A DNA stretch of 36,554 nt from Desulfobacterales bacterium. Lineage in GTDB: Bacteria; Desulfobacterota; Desulfobacteria; Desulfobacterales; UBA2174_A. The position numbers and the translations under genes were made by a program. A model generated the notes under the pieces. It saw only the letters and a list, made by a program, of their open reading frames with translations, was not told where the DNA came from and searched no databases. Positions 15,867 to 22,770 of the stretch are shown piece by piece (the first letter of the stretch is position 1; each line of letters starts with the position of its first letter). The stretch is taken from NCBI GenBank assembly GCA_025454075.1, contig JALOPD010000042.1, forward strand, positions 1 to 36,554, read 5' to 3'.

Positions 15867-17147
15867 TCACCCGTGGCCGCCGCCGGCGGATGGAACGCTG
15901 CCGGACCGGCTTCTCTCGGCGGCCGGGCGGTGGTTTTCAACATCCCAACCCGCCGCCGCCCCGGGGGGTTCCATCGCCGTTCCGGCCGGCCGCAGGGCCT
16001 CCTCGCGGCCGGTGGCACCGATGGCCCGTCCGCGCCGTTCAAGAACGGTGATCAACACCACCAGGATGGCGGCCTGCAGGATCAGCAGCATGGCGTCGTC
16101 CGTCCCGGAATCCCTGAGCACGAGGGCGCTCAGCCCCAGGCAAATGCCCATCAGGTAAATGAACAGCACGGCCCTGCGCCGGCTGCCGAGCACGTCGGCC
16201 AGGCGGTGGTGCAGGTGGTCCTTGCCCACGTACTCGATCCACTCCCTGAAGCTGCGCACCTTCCCGCTGAGAATGCGGTCGCAGGTGATGTGGGCCATGT
16301 CGAAAATCAGCAGCCAGAAGATCAGCACCGGCGACACCAGGGAGACGACCGGCCGGCCCTCGGCCCAATCGCCGTAGACCGCGATGCACGCCAGGACAAA
16401 GCCGATGACCGTGCTGCCGGCATCCCCGAGAAAAATGACGGCGGAGCCGCCCGGCCTGAAATTGTACGGCAGGAACCCCAGGCAGCTTCCCAGCACTGCC
16501 AGGGAGATCCAACCCAAAAACGGCTGGTCCGTCTGGAAGGCCACCATGCCCAGGAAAAACGCGATGATGGCTCCCAATCCGGCCGCCAGACCGTCCATGC
16601 CGTCGAAAAAATTCATGGCATTCGTGATGCCGATGATCCAGAGGCCGGTCAGCAGGAGGTTCCCGATCAGGCCCCAGACGCCCCACTCCGCGGGCAGGAC
16701 CCGCAGCACGATCCCGGCGAGCATGACCATCGCCGTGCAGACCAGTTGGATCAGGAGCTTCAGGCCCGCCGGCACTTCCCGCCAGTCGTCGAACACCCCC
16801 GTCACGAACAGGACCATGGCGGCGCTCAACAGCGCGAGCAGCTCCGGGGCGAGGATGGCGTTGGCCAGAAGCGACGTGATGAATCCGGCGAAAACCGCCG
16901 CCCCGCCGAGCAGCGGAGTGGCCTGGGCGTGGAGCTTGCGGGCATCCGGCCGGTCGAGAATCCGGAGACGGCGAGCCAGGAACCCGGCCAGGGGGGTGAG
17001 GCTGAACGAAAGGCCGAAGGCGGTCGCGGCGATGTAGAGCCAGCGCTGGCCCCAAGCGGCGAAAATGGACGGCACCGGGGGGGTCAGCATCAGAAGGGTG
17101 AGCAGACATGCGGGGAGATACACGAACGCACTGATCTCCAGCCTCAT
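15867..17147 (-). CDS. WecA/MraY-family undecaprenyl-phosphate sugar-1-phosphate transferase
   Basis: This is a polytopic membrane protein with about ten helices and all hallmarks of the glycosyltransferase 4 family: DDWREVP near the first cytoplasmic loop, NAMNFFDGMDGLAAG with the catalytic aspartates, FLGDAGST, and KDHLHHRL with the His motif. Such enzymes transfer GlcNAc-1-P or a related sugar phosphate from UDP-sugar to undecaprenyl phosphate and start the repeat unit. The start is taken at the ATG at 17147 (MRLEISAFVYL), because the extra 33 residues from an ATG at 17246 are hydrophilic and unlike the family; the ribosome-binding sites of both are weak. The C-terminal 40 residues after the last helix are low-complexity. 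It is the first gene of the operon behind the sigma-54-type promoter. Confidence 0.88.
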   Translation of the reverse strand: MRLEISAFVYLPACLLTLLMLTPPVPSIFAAWGQRWLYIAATAFGLSFSLTPLAGFLARRLRILDRPDARKLHAQATPLLGGAAVFAGFITSLLANAILAPELLALLSAAMVLFVTGVFDDWREVPAGLKLLIQLVCTAMVMLAGIVLRVLPAEWGVWGLIGNLLLTGLWIIGITNAMNFFDGMDGLAAGLGAIIAFFLGMVAFQTDQPFLGWISLAVLGSCLGFLPYNFRPGGSAVIFLGDAGSTVIGFVLACIAVYGDWAEGRPVVSLVSPVLIFWLLIFDMAHITCDRILSGKVRSFREWIEYVGKDHLHHRLADVLGSRRRAVLFIYLMGICLGLSALVLRDSGTDDAMLLILQAAILVVLITVLERRGRAIGATGREEALRPAGTAMEPPGAAAGWDVENHRPAAERSRSGSVPSAGGGHG

Positions 17148-17336
17148 CGTGCCGGCTCGATGCTCGCGCGCATCGTGATCAAACCCCACGCGGTGAAGGG
17201 GTTCAGCCCCTGCTGCCATTTGGTCTAACGTGACAAACGATTTCATTGCGCCAGCCCCGTTCTGGGGTCGATCCGGTCCCTTCTGAAGAGCCGGTGCGGC
17301 CGGCTCAACAGTGTTATCGGCATTATCTAAATATTC

Positions 17337-17352
17337 TGCAGCATTTATGCCA
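17337..17352 (-). promoter_or_regulatory. Sigma-54-type promoter upstream of the WecA-type gene
   Basis: The minus strand reads TGGCATAAATGCTGCA, with GG and GC elements at the correct -24/-12 spacing of the consensus TGGCACGNNNNTTGCW. Transcription would start near 17327, 80-180 bases before the candidate start codons. The region 17247-17500 shows nothing else I can name. Confidence 0.55.
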
Positions 17353-17500
17353 AAAAATGTTTCGCGGGGTCAGCCATGATGATAGAAATCTGATTTCATT
17401 GATATTTCATGGATGGCGACGGCGGCGGGGGAAACCCTCGCGTCAAAATTCGAGCAGTGACGGCGGGAGGAGAGTCAGACTTCGACCGAAGCGACCGGAT

Positions 17501-18568
17501 TCAAATGCCGGCAGGGGTTTGGAGCAGGCCGGATACCGTGGAGATGATCCGTTCGACGTCGGCATCCGTCAGCGAGGGGTAGATGGGGATTGAAACGCAC
17601 CGGTGCCAGGCCCGCTCCGTCCGGGGAAACCCATCCAGCTTGAGAAGACGGTGCAACGGGATGTATACGGGCCGGTCGCAGCCGATGCCGGCGGCCGCGG
17701 CCCGGCGGATGAAATCGGTGCCGTCCGCGCCGATATCGAGCACGTAGCGGAAATAGATGTGCCCGGCGTCATCCGGCGGCAAGCGCACCGGCAGGCCCTG
17801 GAATGCGCTGCGATAGTTGTGGGCGATGGCGCGCCGGCGGCCGATGAACGTTTTGAGCCGCGCCAGCTGAACACGGCCGATGGCCGCCTGGATGTCGGTG
17901 AACTTGAAATTGAAACGGGTCGCAGGGTCGTCGCGCCGGTCGTAGGTCTTGAGGTCCCTGACCCGCGCGGCAATCTCCCGGGAGGGCGTTGCGACCATGC
18001 CGCCCTCGCCGGTGGCGATCACCTTGGTGGCGTAAAACGAGAACACCGCGGCCTGCCCGCAGGACCCGACCGGCCGGGAGCCGTGCGCGGCGCCGAGGGA
18101 TTGGGCGCAATCCTCGATGACCGGGACCCCCAGGCCGACGAACCGGTCCAGGTCGGCGGGCAGGCCGAACATGTGAGGCAGGATTACGGCCCGCGTCCGG
18201 CGCGACAGGCGCCGTTCGACGTCCTGCGGGTCCAGGTTCAGCGTGGCGGCGTCGATGTCGGCCGGCACGGGAACCGCGCCGGTATAGGCCACCGCGTTGA
18301 GCAGCGCCGAGCAGACGAAGCTCGGGAGGACCACCTCGTCGCCCGGCCCGACGCCCATGGCCGCCAGCGCCGCGTGCAAAGCGGCCGTCCCCGAACTCAC
18401 GGCGACCGCATGGGCCACGCCCACGTGGGCGCACAGCTCGCGCTCGAAGGCGGCCACCGCAGGCCCCTCGGCCACATGCCCGGAGGCCACGACCGCCGCC
18501 GCCGCCCGCGCCTCCTCCTCGCCCAGGGTGGGCTTCGAGTGCGGGATGAATTTTAGCTGGTTCGCCAT
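17501..18568 (-). CDS. DegT/DnrJ/EryC1/StrS-family sugar aminotransferase
   Basis: The 355-residue protein is a PLP-dependent fold-type I aminotransferase of the sugar group. It shows the start IPHSKPTLGEEE, VSSGTAALHAAL, DEVVLPSFVC, VIEDCAQSLGA (the Asp that contacts the PLP ring), FSFYATKVIATGEGG with the Schiff-base Lys182, and RFNFKFTDIQAAIGRVQL. Family members aminate keto-sugar nucleotides to give amino sugars for surface polysaccharides. The exact sugar cannot be told. It lies between the PIG-L deacetylase gene and the WecA-type gene. The ATG at 18568 follows a modest TGGA, and the length matches the family (350-380). A large palindromic repeat separates it from the deacetylase gene. 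Confidence 0.9.
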   Translation of the reverse strand: MANQLKFIPHSKPTLGEEEARAAAAVVASGHVAEGPAVAAFERELCAHVGVAHAVAVSSGTAALHAALAAMGVGPGDEVVLPSFVCSALLNAVAYTGAVPVPADIDAATLNLDPQDVERRLSRRTRAVILPHMFGLPADLDRFVGLGVPVIEDCAQSLGAAHGSRPVGSCGQAAVFSFYATKVIATGEGGMVATPSREIAARVRDLKTYDRRDDPATRFNFKFTDIQAAIGRVQLARLKTFIGRRRAIAHNYRSAFQGLPVRLPPDDAGHIYFRYVLDIGADGTDFIRRAAAAGIGCDRPVYIPLHRLLKLDGFPRTERAWHRCVSIPIYPSLTDADVERIISTVSGLLQTPAGI

Positions 18569-18608
18569 TTCCAGGCAACGAGCAAGGAGTTATGAGTTAT
18601 GAGTTTCA

Positions 18609-18806
18609 AGTACGCCGGTACCCCGCCGCGACGGCGTAATGAAGCGCAACGCCGGGTTCGGACTTTCAGCGCAGCCGCTCCGACGACTTCGATCAAAGCC
18701 CGGATTCAAGGCGAACGAATCTCGCGACGCGAGGCGTACTTTTCGTACGCCGCAGCGATCGCGAGATGAAGTGCAACGCAGAAGCCGGGCTTTCAGCGAA
18801 GTCGTC
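18609..18806. repeat. Palindromic element with a degenerate direct repeat
   Basis: Outer arms 18682-18703 and 18785-18806 are complementary at 19 of 22 positions. Inside them, ATCTCGCGA (18719-18727) pairs with TCGCGAGAT (18759-18767), and GGCGTAC (18733-18739) pairs with GTACGCC (18745-18751) around a TTTTC loop. A degraded copy of the right half (AATGAAGCGCAACGC ... ACTTTCAGCGCAGCC) lies at about 18638-18680. The element fills the gap between two minus-strand genes and contains no credible coding frame. Confidence 0.65.
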
Positions 18807-18808
18807 CG

Positions 18809-19432
18809 TCATATGTTGATGAACAGGCGCAGCGAGTGAAACGCCTCCGCGAACTTCACCCGCCCCTGGATGCCGCGGAAATTCGCGCAGGACCGCGCCA
18901 TTTCGACGATCGAAAGGTCCTCGATGTTGGTCCGCATGACCTGCGAGCGGTGGGCCCGCAGGGCGTCGAGCTTGGCCTCCAGGGTGTCGGCGATGTCGAT
19001 GTAGACTTGGGGGTTGAAGTTCTGGGTGGTCGGGCCCTCGTAGAAAAGGACATTGCGGATGTAGCGGGTGGCGGACATGATGGCCTGCGCCAGGTGCCGG
19101 TGGTCCTGGTGGGTGTCGTCCGGAAAGTTGCAGAAAATGAATTCCGGCTGCACGGCCGCGATCACGTCCTCGATCTTCTTGATCAGCTCCACGTCCACGG
19201 CCAGGTGCGTGTCGGCGTATCCGCCCCAGAAGATCTCCTCCGCCCCGAGCACCCGCCGCGAAGCCTCCTGCTCGGCCATGCGCGTGTCGGCGGGGGCACC
19301 CAGTCCTCCGCCGGTCATGACCAGCATAAAGAGGCGGTGGCCCTTGCGGGTGTACTTGATCAGCGACCCGCCGCAGCCGAACTCGATGTCGTCCGGATGG
19401 GCGCCGATGGCCAGGATGTTGACTCTTTTCAT
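18809..19432 (-). CDS. PIG-L/LmbE-family deacetylase
   Basis: The 207-residue protein has the family's zinc motif AHPDD near the N-terminus (IGAHPDDIEFGCGGSLIKY) and a second metal-binding segment, FPDDTHQDHRHL. PIG-L enzymes remove N-acetyl groups from GlcNAc-containing substrates. Here the likely target is a sugar nucleotide or lipid-linked sugar of the polysaccharide, inferred from neighbours. The ATG at 19432 has GAGGAG just upstream and overlaps the stop of the WbqC-like gene by four bases (ATGA), so the two are translationally coupled. The length is usual for the bacterial family. Confidence 0.9.
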   Translation of the reverse strand: MKRVNILAIGAHPDDIEFGCGGSLIKYTRKGHRLFMLVMTGGGLGAPADTRMAEQEASRRVLGAEEIFWGGYADTHLAVDVELIKKIEDVIAAVQPEFIFCNFPDDTHQDHRHLAQAIMSATRYIRNVLFYEGPTTQNFNPQVYIDIADTLEAKLDALRAHRSQVMRTNIEDLSIVEMARSCANFRGIQGRVKFAEAFHSLRLFINI

Positions 19433-20133
19433 GTCGCTCCTCGAGGATTCATATCGGCCTTCCGAATCACCGCTGCGCTCTCCGGCCCGCAGTTGAAGAC
19501 CAGGTCCACGGTCGACAGCTGGGGCTCGAACCCCGCATAGACCTGCGGGTACACCGGGTGTTCGAATTTCTGAAAGATCACCCGCACCCCGCGCTGCTCA
19601 AAACGGGCCAGGTCCATGTAGGCCGCCCCGCCGGCGCCGGCCAGGTAAGTGTCCGCGCCCAGCGCGCGGCAGATGTCGATCAGCCGGTCCGTGGGCTCCT
19701 CGGAGCAGTCGAGCGTCGACGCGCGGACATCCGGTTTGTCGCCGATGCCCAGCATCTCGCGCAGGCGCCGGATGACGCCCAGGTTCAACTCGGCGATGGA
19801 TTCCCAGCGGCGGGCGTAGATCTCCTCGAACACGGAAAGGGTCCGTTCGAAATGCGGCGCCCGACGGTAGTGGGTGATGAGGGCCTGCAGGTGCTTGTGT
19901 CTCCAGCGGGTGGTGTTGTCGATGCCGACCTCGCCGATCTTCTGGGGGTAGCGGTAGCGCACCGGGACCGTCAGCCACTGCCAGCCCTGGGCGGTCCGGA
20001 TGCGATTGCGGTTCTGCCACTCGTTTTTCTTGTATTGTACGGTGTCCAGGTAGCAGAACACATCGGCCTTCAGCATCTTGTCGAAGTAGCCGAGCCAGGG
20101 CAGGTACTGGGGCTGATGGATCGCAACGATCAT
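19429..20133 (-). CDS. WbqC-family protein
   Basis: From the ATG at 20133 the protein reads MIVAIHQPQYLPWLGYFDKM, a diagnostic WbqC start, followed by FCYLDTVQYKKNEWQNRNRI and WLTVPVRY, with later YLAGAGGAAYMD. WbqC-like proteins are found in O-antigen and exopolysaccharide loci and are predicted to act as acyl- or aminotransferase-type enzymes in sugar modification, but their reaction is not firmly established. In-frame sequence upstream to 20280 is not conserved and is left out. The gene is the first of a coupled pair with the PIG-L deacetylase. The ribosome-binding site is weak. The divergent gap 20134-20340 has an AT-rich stretch including TATGAT on the minus strand, a possible -10. Confidence 0.88.
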   Translation of the reverse strand: MIVAIHQPQYLPWLGYFDKMLKADVFCYLDTVQYKKNEWQNRNRIRTAQGWQWLTVPVRYRYPQKIGEVGIDNTTRWRHKHLQALITHYRRAPHFERTLSVFEEIYARRWESIAELNLGVIRRLREMLGIGDKPDVRASTLDCSEEPTDRLIDICRALGADTYLAGAGGAAYMDLARFEQRGVRVIFQKFEHPVYPQVYAGFEPQLSTVDLVFNCGPESAAVIRKADMNPRGAT

Positions 20134-20340
20134 GCCGACGACCGAATGACGTCTGAGGCCCAGCGTACCGACGCGCCGGACAAACGGCACGGGTTGCAAA
20201 CGCCCGGCCGGCGGGCGGCGGGTATCGGCACACGGTCTTCGACTCTGAACGTTTCCATCATTCTTTAAAAATGCTATCATAACATGGTAGGTTAGGCAAA
20301 CCGCCGAAGAGACCCGATTGAACTTAGTCTGCTGAAATAA

Positions 20341-21840
20341 TTGAAATCTCTACGCGACATCCACCGTGCGACGTTTCCGGCCGCGGAGCTGCTGATCGGC
20401 ATGGGCCTGGCCCAGGTCATCGCCACGCTCCAGGTGCATGCGTCCAACCGCCTGCTGTACAACCAGATGAGGGCCGTTGCCGCCGCCGGTTTCCTGCCCG
20501 TGCCCAGCCCGGAGATTGTGCCGGAGCTGCTCGGCCTCGGGACGGCGATGGCGGGCGGGCTTCTGTTCACCCTCAGCCTCGGGGCCGGCCTGGCGTTCCT
20601 CTCCACGGCGGTAGCCGGGTGCCGGCCCGCTCGATCGCCGCGCAGCCGCTGGGTCGCAGCCGTGCCGGTCGGGCTGCAGGCGGCCCTTTTGCTGCTCATG
20701 AACAGCCGCGGTTTCGACCTTTGGGTGTCGCTGTATTTCATCCTCATCCCGCCCCCGGTTTTCTGGACGGCCCGCCGCCTCTTGAACAGCGCCGACCGTG
20801 CGCCGGGCCGGCCTTTTTGGGCGTGGCGCGTCCTGCCGGTCGTTTTACTGGCGCTGGGGTGGTCCACCCAGTACGACCGCAGCCTGTTCCTCGACCTGCG
20901 GGATCACCTGCTGATGTCGAACGCGGCCGGGCAAAGCGTCAGCTCGTTTTACTACCGCTACACGCTCTATCCGGCCGAGGTTTTCAAACCCCTCGACCAG
21001 CGGTCGATCCGCACGGTGGCATGGCCCGATGCCGGGCCGCCGCCCCCGGATGTGCAGCGGGAGCTGATCCGCAACGATTACCTGCCGATCGCTGCGGCCG
21101 CCGACGCGGACCTCGGCCTGCGCATGGAAGGCGAGCGCATGCGGTTCACCCGGGAAGGGCGGTCCCTCCCGGACACTACCGCCGCCCGCTTTCTCGCCGA
21201 CCCGCTTCGCGCGCTGGCTGAAATTTCCACCCGGACCGACCGCTGGCCGTTTTTCCGCGCCTTCACTTTTTACGGCGTCCTCCTGGCTTTTCCGATGGCG
21301 CTCTACTGCCTGCTGTTCGCCGGGCTGCGGCTGCTCGCAGGCATCGCAGCCGGGGACCGGCGGGCAGACATCCTGTGCGCGGCCGCCTGTCTCGTCATCG
21401 GGCTCGGCATTCTCGCCTTTTTCCACTCCAGCCGCCAGCCGGCGCCGCGCCCCGAGGAGTTGAGCCGCGCGCTGAGCTCACCGGCCTGGCAGACCCGAGT
21501 GGCGGCGCTGAGGGAAGCCCGCGACCGCCGGTTCGACGTCGGCGCCCACCCGTCCTATGCGGCCATGCTGCGCAGCCCTCACCCCCAGGAGCGCTACTGG
21601 CTGGCGCGGGCCCTGGCGATCAGCGCCAGCCCGGCGGCACCCGCCGATGTGACCCGGCTTCTGGACGACCCCCACATCAACGTCCGGACCCAGGCGGTGG
21701 AGGCGATCGCCCAGCGCAGGGACCGCGGCGCCGTCCGCGAGATCCTGAAGCGTCTGCAGACGTCGCAGGACTGGTATTTCCAGCTCTATGCCTATCGCGC
21801 GCTGAGGGCGCTCGGATGGAATCAAACCGCGTCCCGCTGA
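20341..21840 (+). CDS. Multi-pass membrane protein with C-terminal HEAT-like repeats
   Basis: The frame encodes about 499 residues from a TTG at 20341; no ribosome-binding site is clear, so a later ATG (20401) cannot be excluded. Hydrophobic segments occur near residues 14-32, 58-84, 97-115, 120-137, 155-173, 317-345 and 350-372. Between them, about 180-310, lies a soluble, presumably periplasmic domain rich in Arg/Asp. The C-terminus (about 385-495) has HEAT/PBS-type repeats such as QERYWLARALAIS, DPHINVRTQAVEAIAQRRD and WYFQLYAYRALRALG. No catalytic motif is recognised. It overlaps the CPBP gene by 25 bases, so the two proteins are probably made together. The context suggests a role in the polysaccharide or envelope system, but that is inference. 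Confidence 0.75.
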   Translation: MKSLRDIHRATFPAAELLIGMGLAQVIATLQVHASNRLLYNQMRAVAAAGFLPVPSPEIVPELLGLGTAMAGGLLFTLSLGAGLAFLSTAVAGCRPARSPRSRWVAAVPVGLQAALLLLMNSRGFDLWVSLYFILIPPPVFWTARRLLNSADRAPGRPFWAWRVLPVVLLALGWSTQYDRSLFLDLRDHLLMSNAAGQSVSSFYYRYTLYPAEVFKPLDQRSIRTVAWPDAGPPPPDVQRELIRNDYLPIAAAADADLGLRMEGERMRFTREGRSLPDTTAARFLADPLRALAEISTRTDRWPFFRAFTFYGVLLAFPMALYCLLFAGLRLLAGIAAGDRRADILCAAACLVIGLGILAFFHSSRQPAPRPEELSRALSSPAWQTRVAALREARDRRFDVGAHPSYAAMLRSPHPQERYWLARALAISASPAAPADVTRLLDDPHINVRTQAVEAIAQRRDRGAVREILKRLQTSQDWYFQLYAYRALRALGWNQTASR

Positions 21841-22466
21841 AGACACTCGCCCTCGCCGTGGCCGGGGTGATCGCGATCGAAGGCCTTGCCCGCTGGGGCA
21901 TCGGCCGGTGGGGGCTTGCCCCCTTGACCGGCACCGCGCTGGCGCGCCTGATCGACATCGCCTGGATGGCGCTGGTCGTTTCAGGCTGCCCGCAGGGCTG
22001 GGCCCGCATCGGCCTCGGCCGCGGAAGCCGGCTGCCCGGTATGGGCAGGGGCCTGATCTGGTCGGCGGGGTTCGGCGCCCTGGCTGCCCTCGGGTGGGTG
22101 GTGCTGCAGGCTGCGGGGATCGATCCGCTAAGGCTCCTCCATCAGGGCCCGGTCTCGCGCCCGGCCAGCCCGGCGCCGATTTTCCTGGTGGGCGGCTTCA
22201 TCGGCCCGGTGGCCGAAGAGATCTTTTTCCGGGGCCTGATCTTCGGCTACTTCCGGCGCTGGGGGTTCCGGCCCGCGCTGGCCCTGAGCACCCTGGTTTT
22301 CGCTCTGCTGCACGCCGGCGCCTCCGCCGTCCCCATCCCGCAGATCGTCGGCGGCCTGGTGTTCGCCACGGCGTACGAAATCGAAAAAAAATTGCTCGTC
22401 CCCATCACCATCCACGTCCTCGGCAACATGGCGCTCTTCAGTCTGCCCTATCTCTCCCGCATTTGA
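21816..22466 (+). CDS. CPBP-family intramembrane metalloprotease (Rce1-like)
   Basis: From the ATG at 21816 (GAGGG upstream) the gene encodes about 216 residues with six or so hydrophobic helices. The two conserved CPBP motifs are present: AEEIFFRG (EExxxR, catalytic glutamates) and FALLHAG (FxxxH), with a later HVLGNM supplying the third. Such enzymes cleave or process membrane-bound substrates, for example CAAX-type prenyl proteins in eukaryotes and bacteriocin-related or sorting functions in bacteria. The gene overlaps the HEAT-repeat membrane protein gene by 25 bases and is followed by a sigma-54-controlled secreted protein, so a role in surface-protein processing is conceivable but unproven. 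The frame continues upstream of 21816, but only as a shadow of the HEAT gene. Confidence 0.85.
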   Translation: MESNRVPLKTLALAVAGVIAIEGLARWGIGRWGLAPLTGTALARLIDIAWMALVVSGCPQGWARIGLGRGSRLPGMGRGLIWSAGFGALAALGWVVLQAAGIDPLRLLHQGPVSRPASPAPIFLVGGFIGPVAEEIFFRGLIFGYFRRWGFRPALALSTLVFALLHAGASAVPIPQIVGGLVFATAYEIEKKLLVPITIHVLGNMALFSLPYLSRI

Positions 22467-22467
22467 C

Positions 22468-22504
22468 TCCAGGCAATTTAGGCACCTTCAACTCCAGGCG
22501 CTTA
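22468..22504. repeat. TTTAGGCAC-type dispersed repeat, copy 2
   Basis: The segment reads CCAGGCAATTTAGGCACC and CCAGGCGCTTA directly after the CPBP stop codon at 22464-22466. It is the most degraded copy. Confidence 0.4.
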
Positions 22505-22652
22505 TTTCGATCAATTTCCAGGACGTAAGTCCGGGTACACCGCCGTTCTCTGGGCGGGTATATGGAGGCCTATTTTTACTGTGTTGTTTTTGCACACTTC
22601 GCCTGGGCGGCAGCCAACCCTCTTAATTGCCTATAAGTTTTAAAGCATCCCC

Positions 22653-22676
22653 GCCCCTGTGGGGCCTGCCGTTTTC
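22653..22676 (+). terminator. Possible terminator of the HEAT/CPBP operon
   Basis: GCCCC-TGT-GGGGC is a 5-bp GC stem with a 3-base loop, followed after CTGCC by GTTTTCTCC. It is short and the T-tract is displaced, so it is only a candidate. Confidence 0.35.
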
Positions 22677-22697
22677 TCCTTGCCGAATTCAGCCGCA

Positions 22698-22713
22698 TGG
22701 CACCTCTTGTGCT
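22698..22713 (+). promoter_or_regulatory. Sigma-54-type promoter of the beta-helix protein gene
   Basis: TGGCACCTCTTGTGCT matches the consensus TGGCACGNNNNTTGCW at 13 of 16 positions or better, counting the Ns, with GG and GC correctly spaced. Transcription would begin near 22725, about 46 bases before the ATG at 22771, giving a normal leader with the AAGGGGGC ribosome-binding site. Confidence 0.65.
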
Positions 22714-22770
22714 TCAGCATGGCTTCAGCACGATTAAAACGTCTCTTTCGTTCACCACCAAGGGGGCAAA

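Larger units (their letters stand above)
22467..22697. other. Gene-free stretch with a repeat copy and hairpins
   Basis: It begins with a TTTAGGCAC-type repeat copy (22468-22504). Then come a GGAC-GTAA-GTCC hairpin and a CCGCC ... GGCGG hairpin (about 22520-22560), and GCCCC-TGT-GGGGC (22653-22665) followed by GTTTTCTCCTT, which could end the upstream operon. No gene is supported. Confidence 0.45.

Noticed and set aside
22520..22590. Structured segment that might be a c-di-GMP riboswitch
   Set aside because: The hairpins do not show the conserved GEMM motifs, and the position before a sigma-54 promoter, not after it, does not fit.
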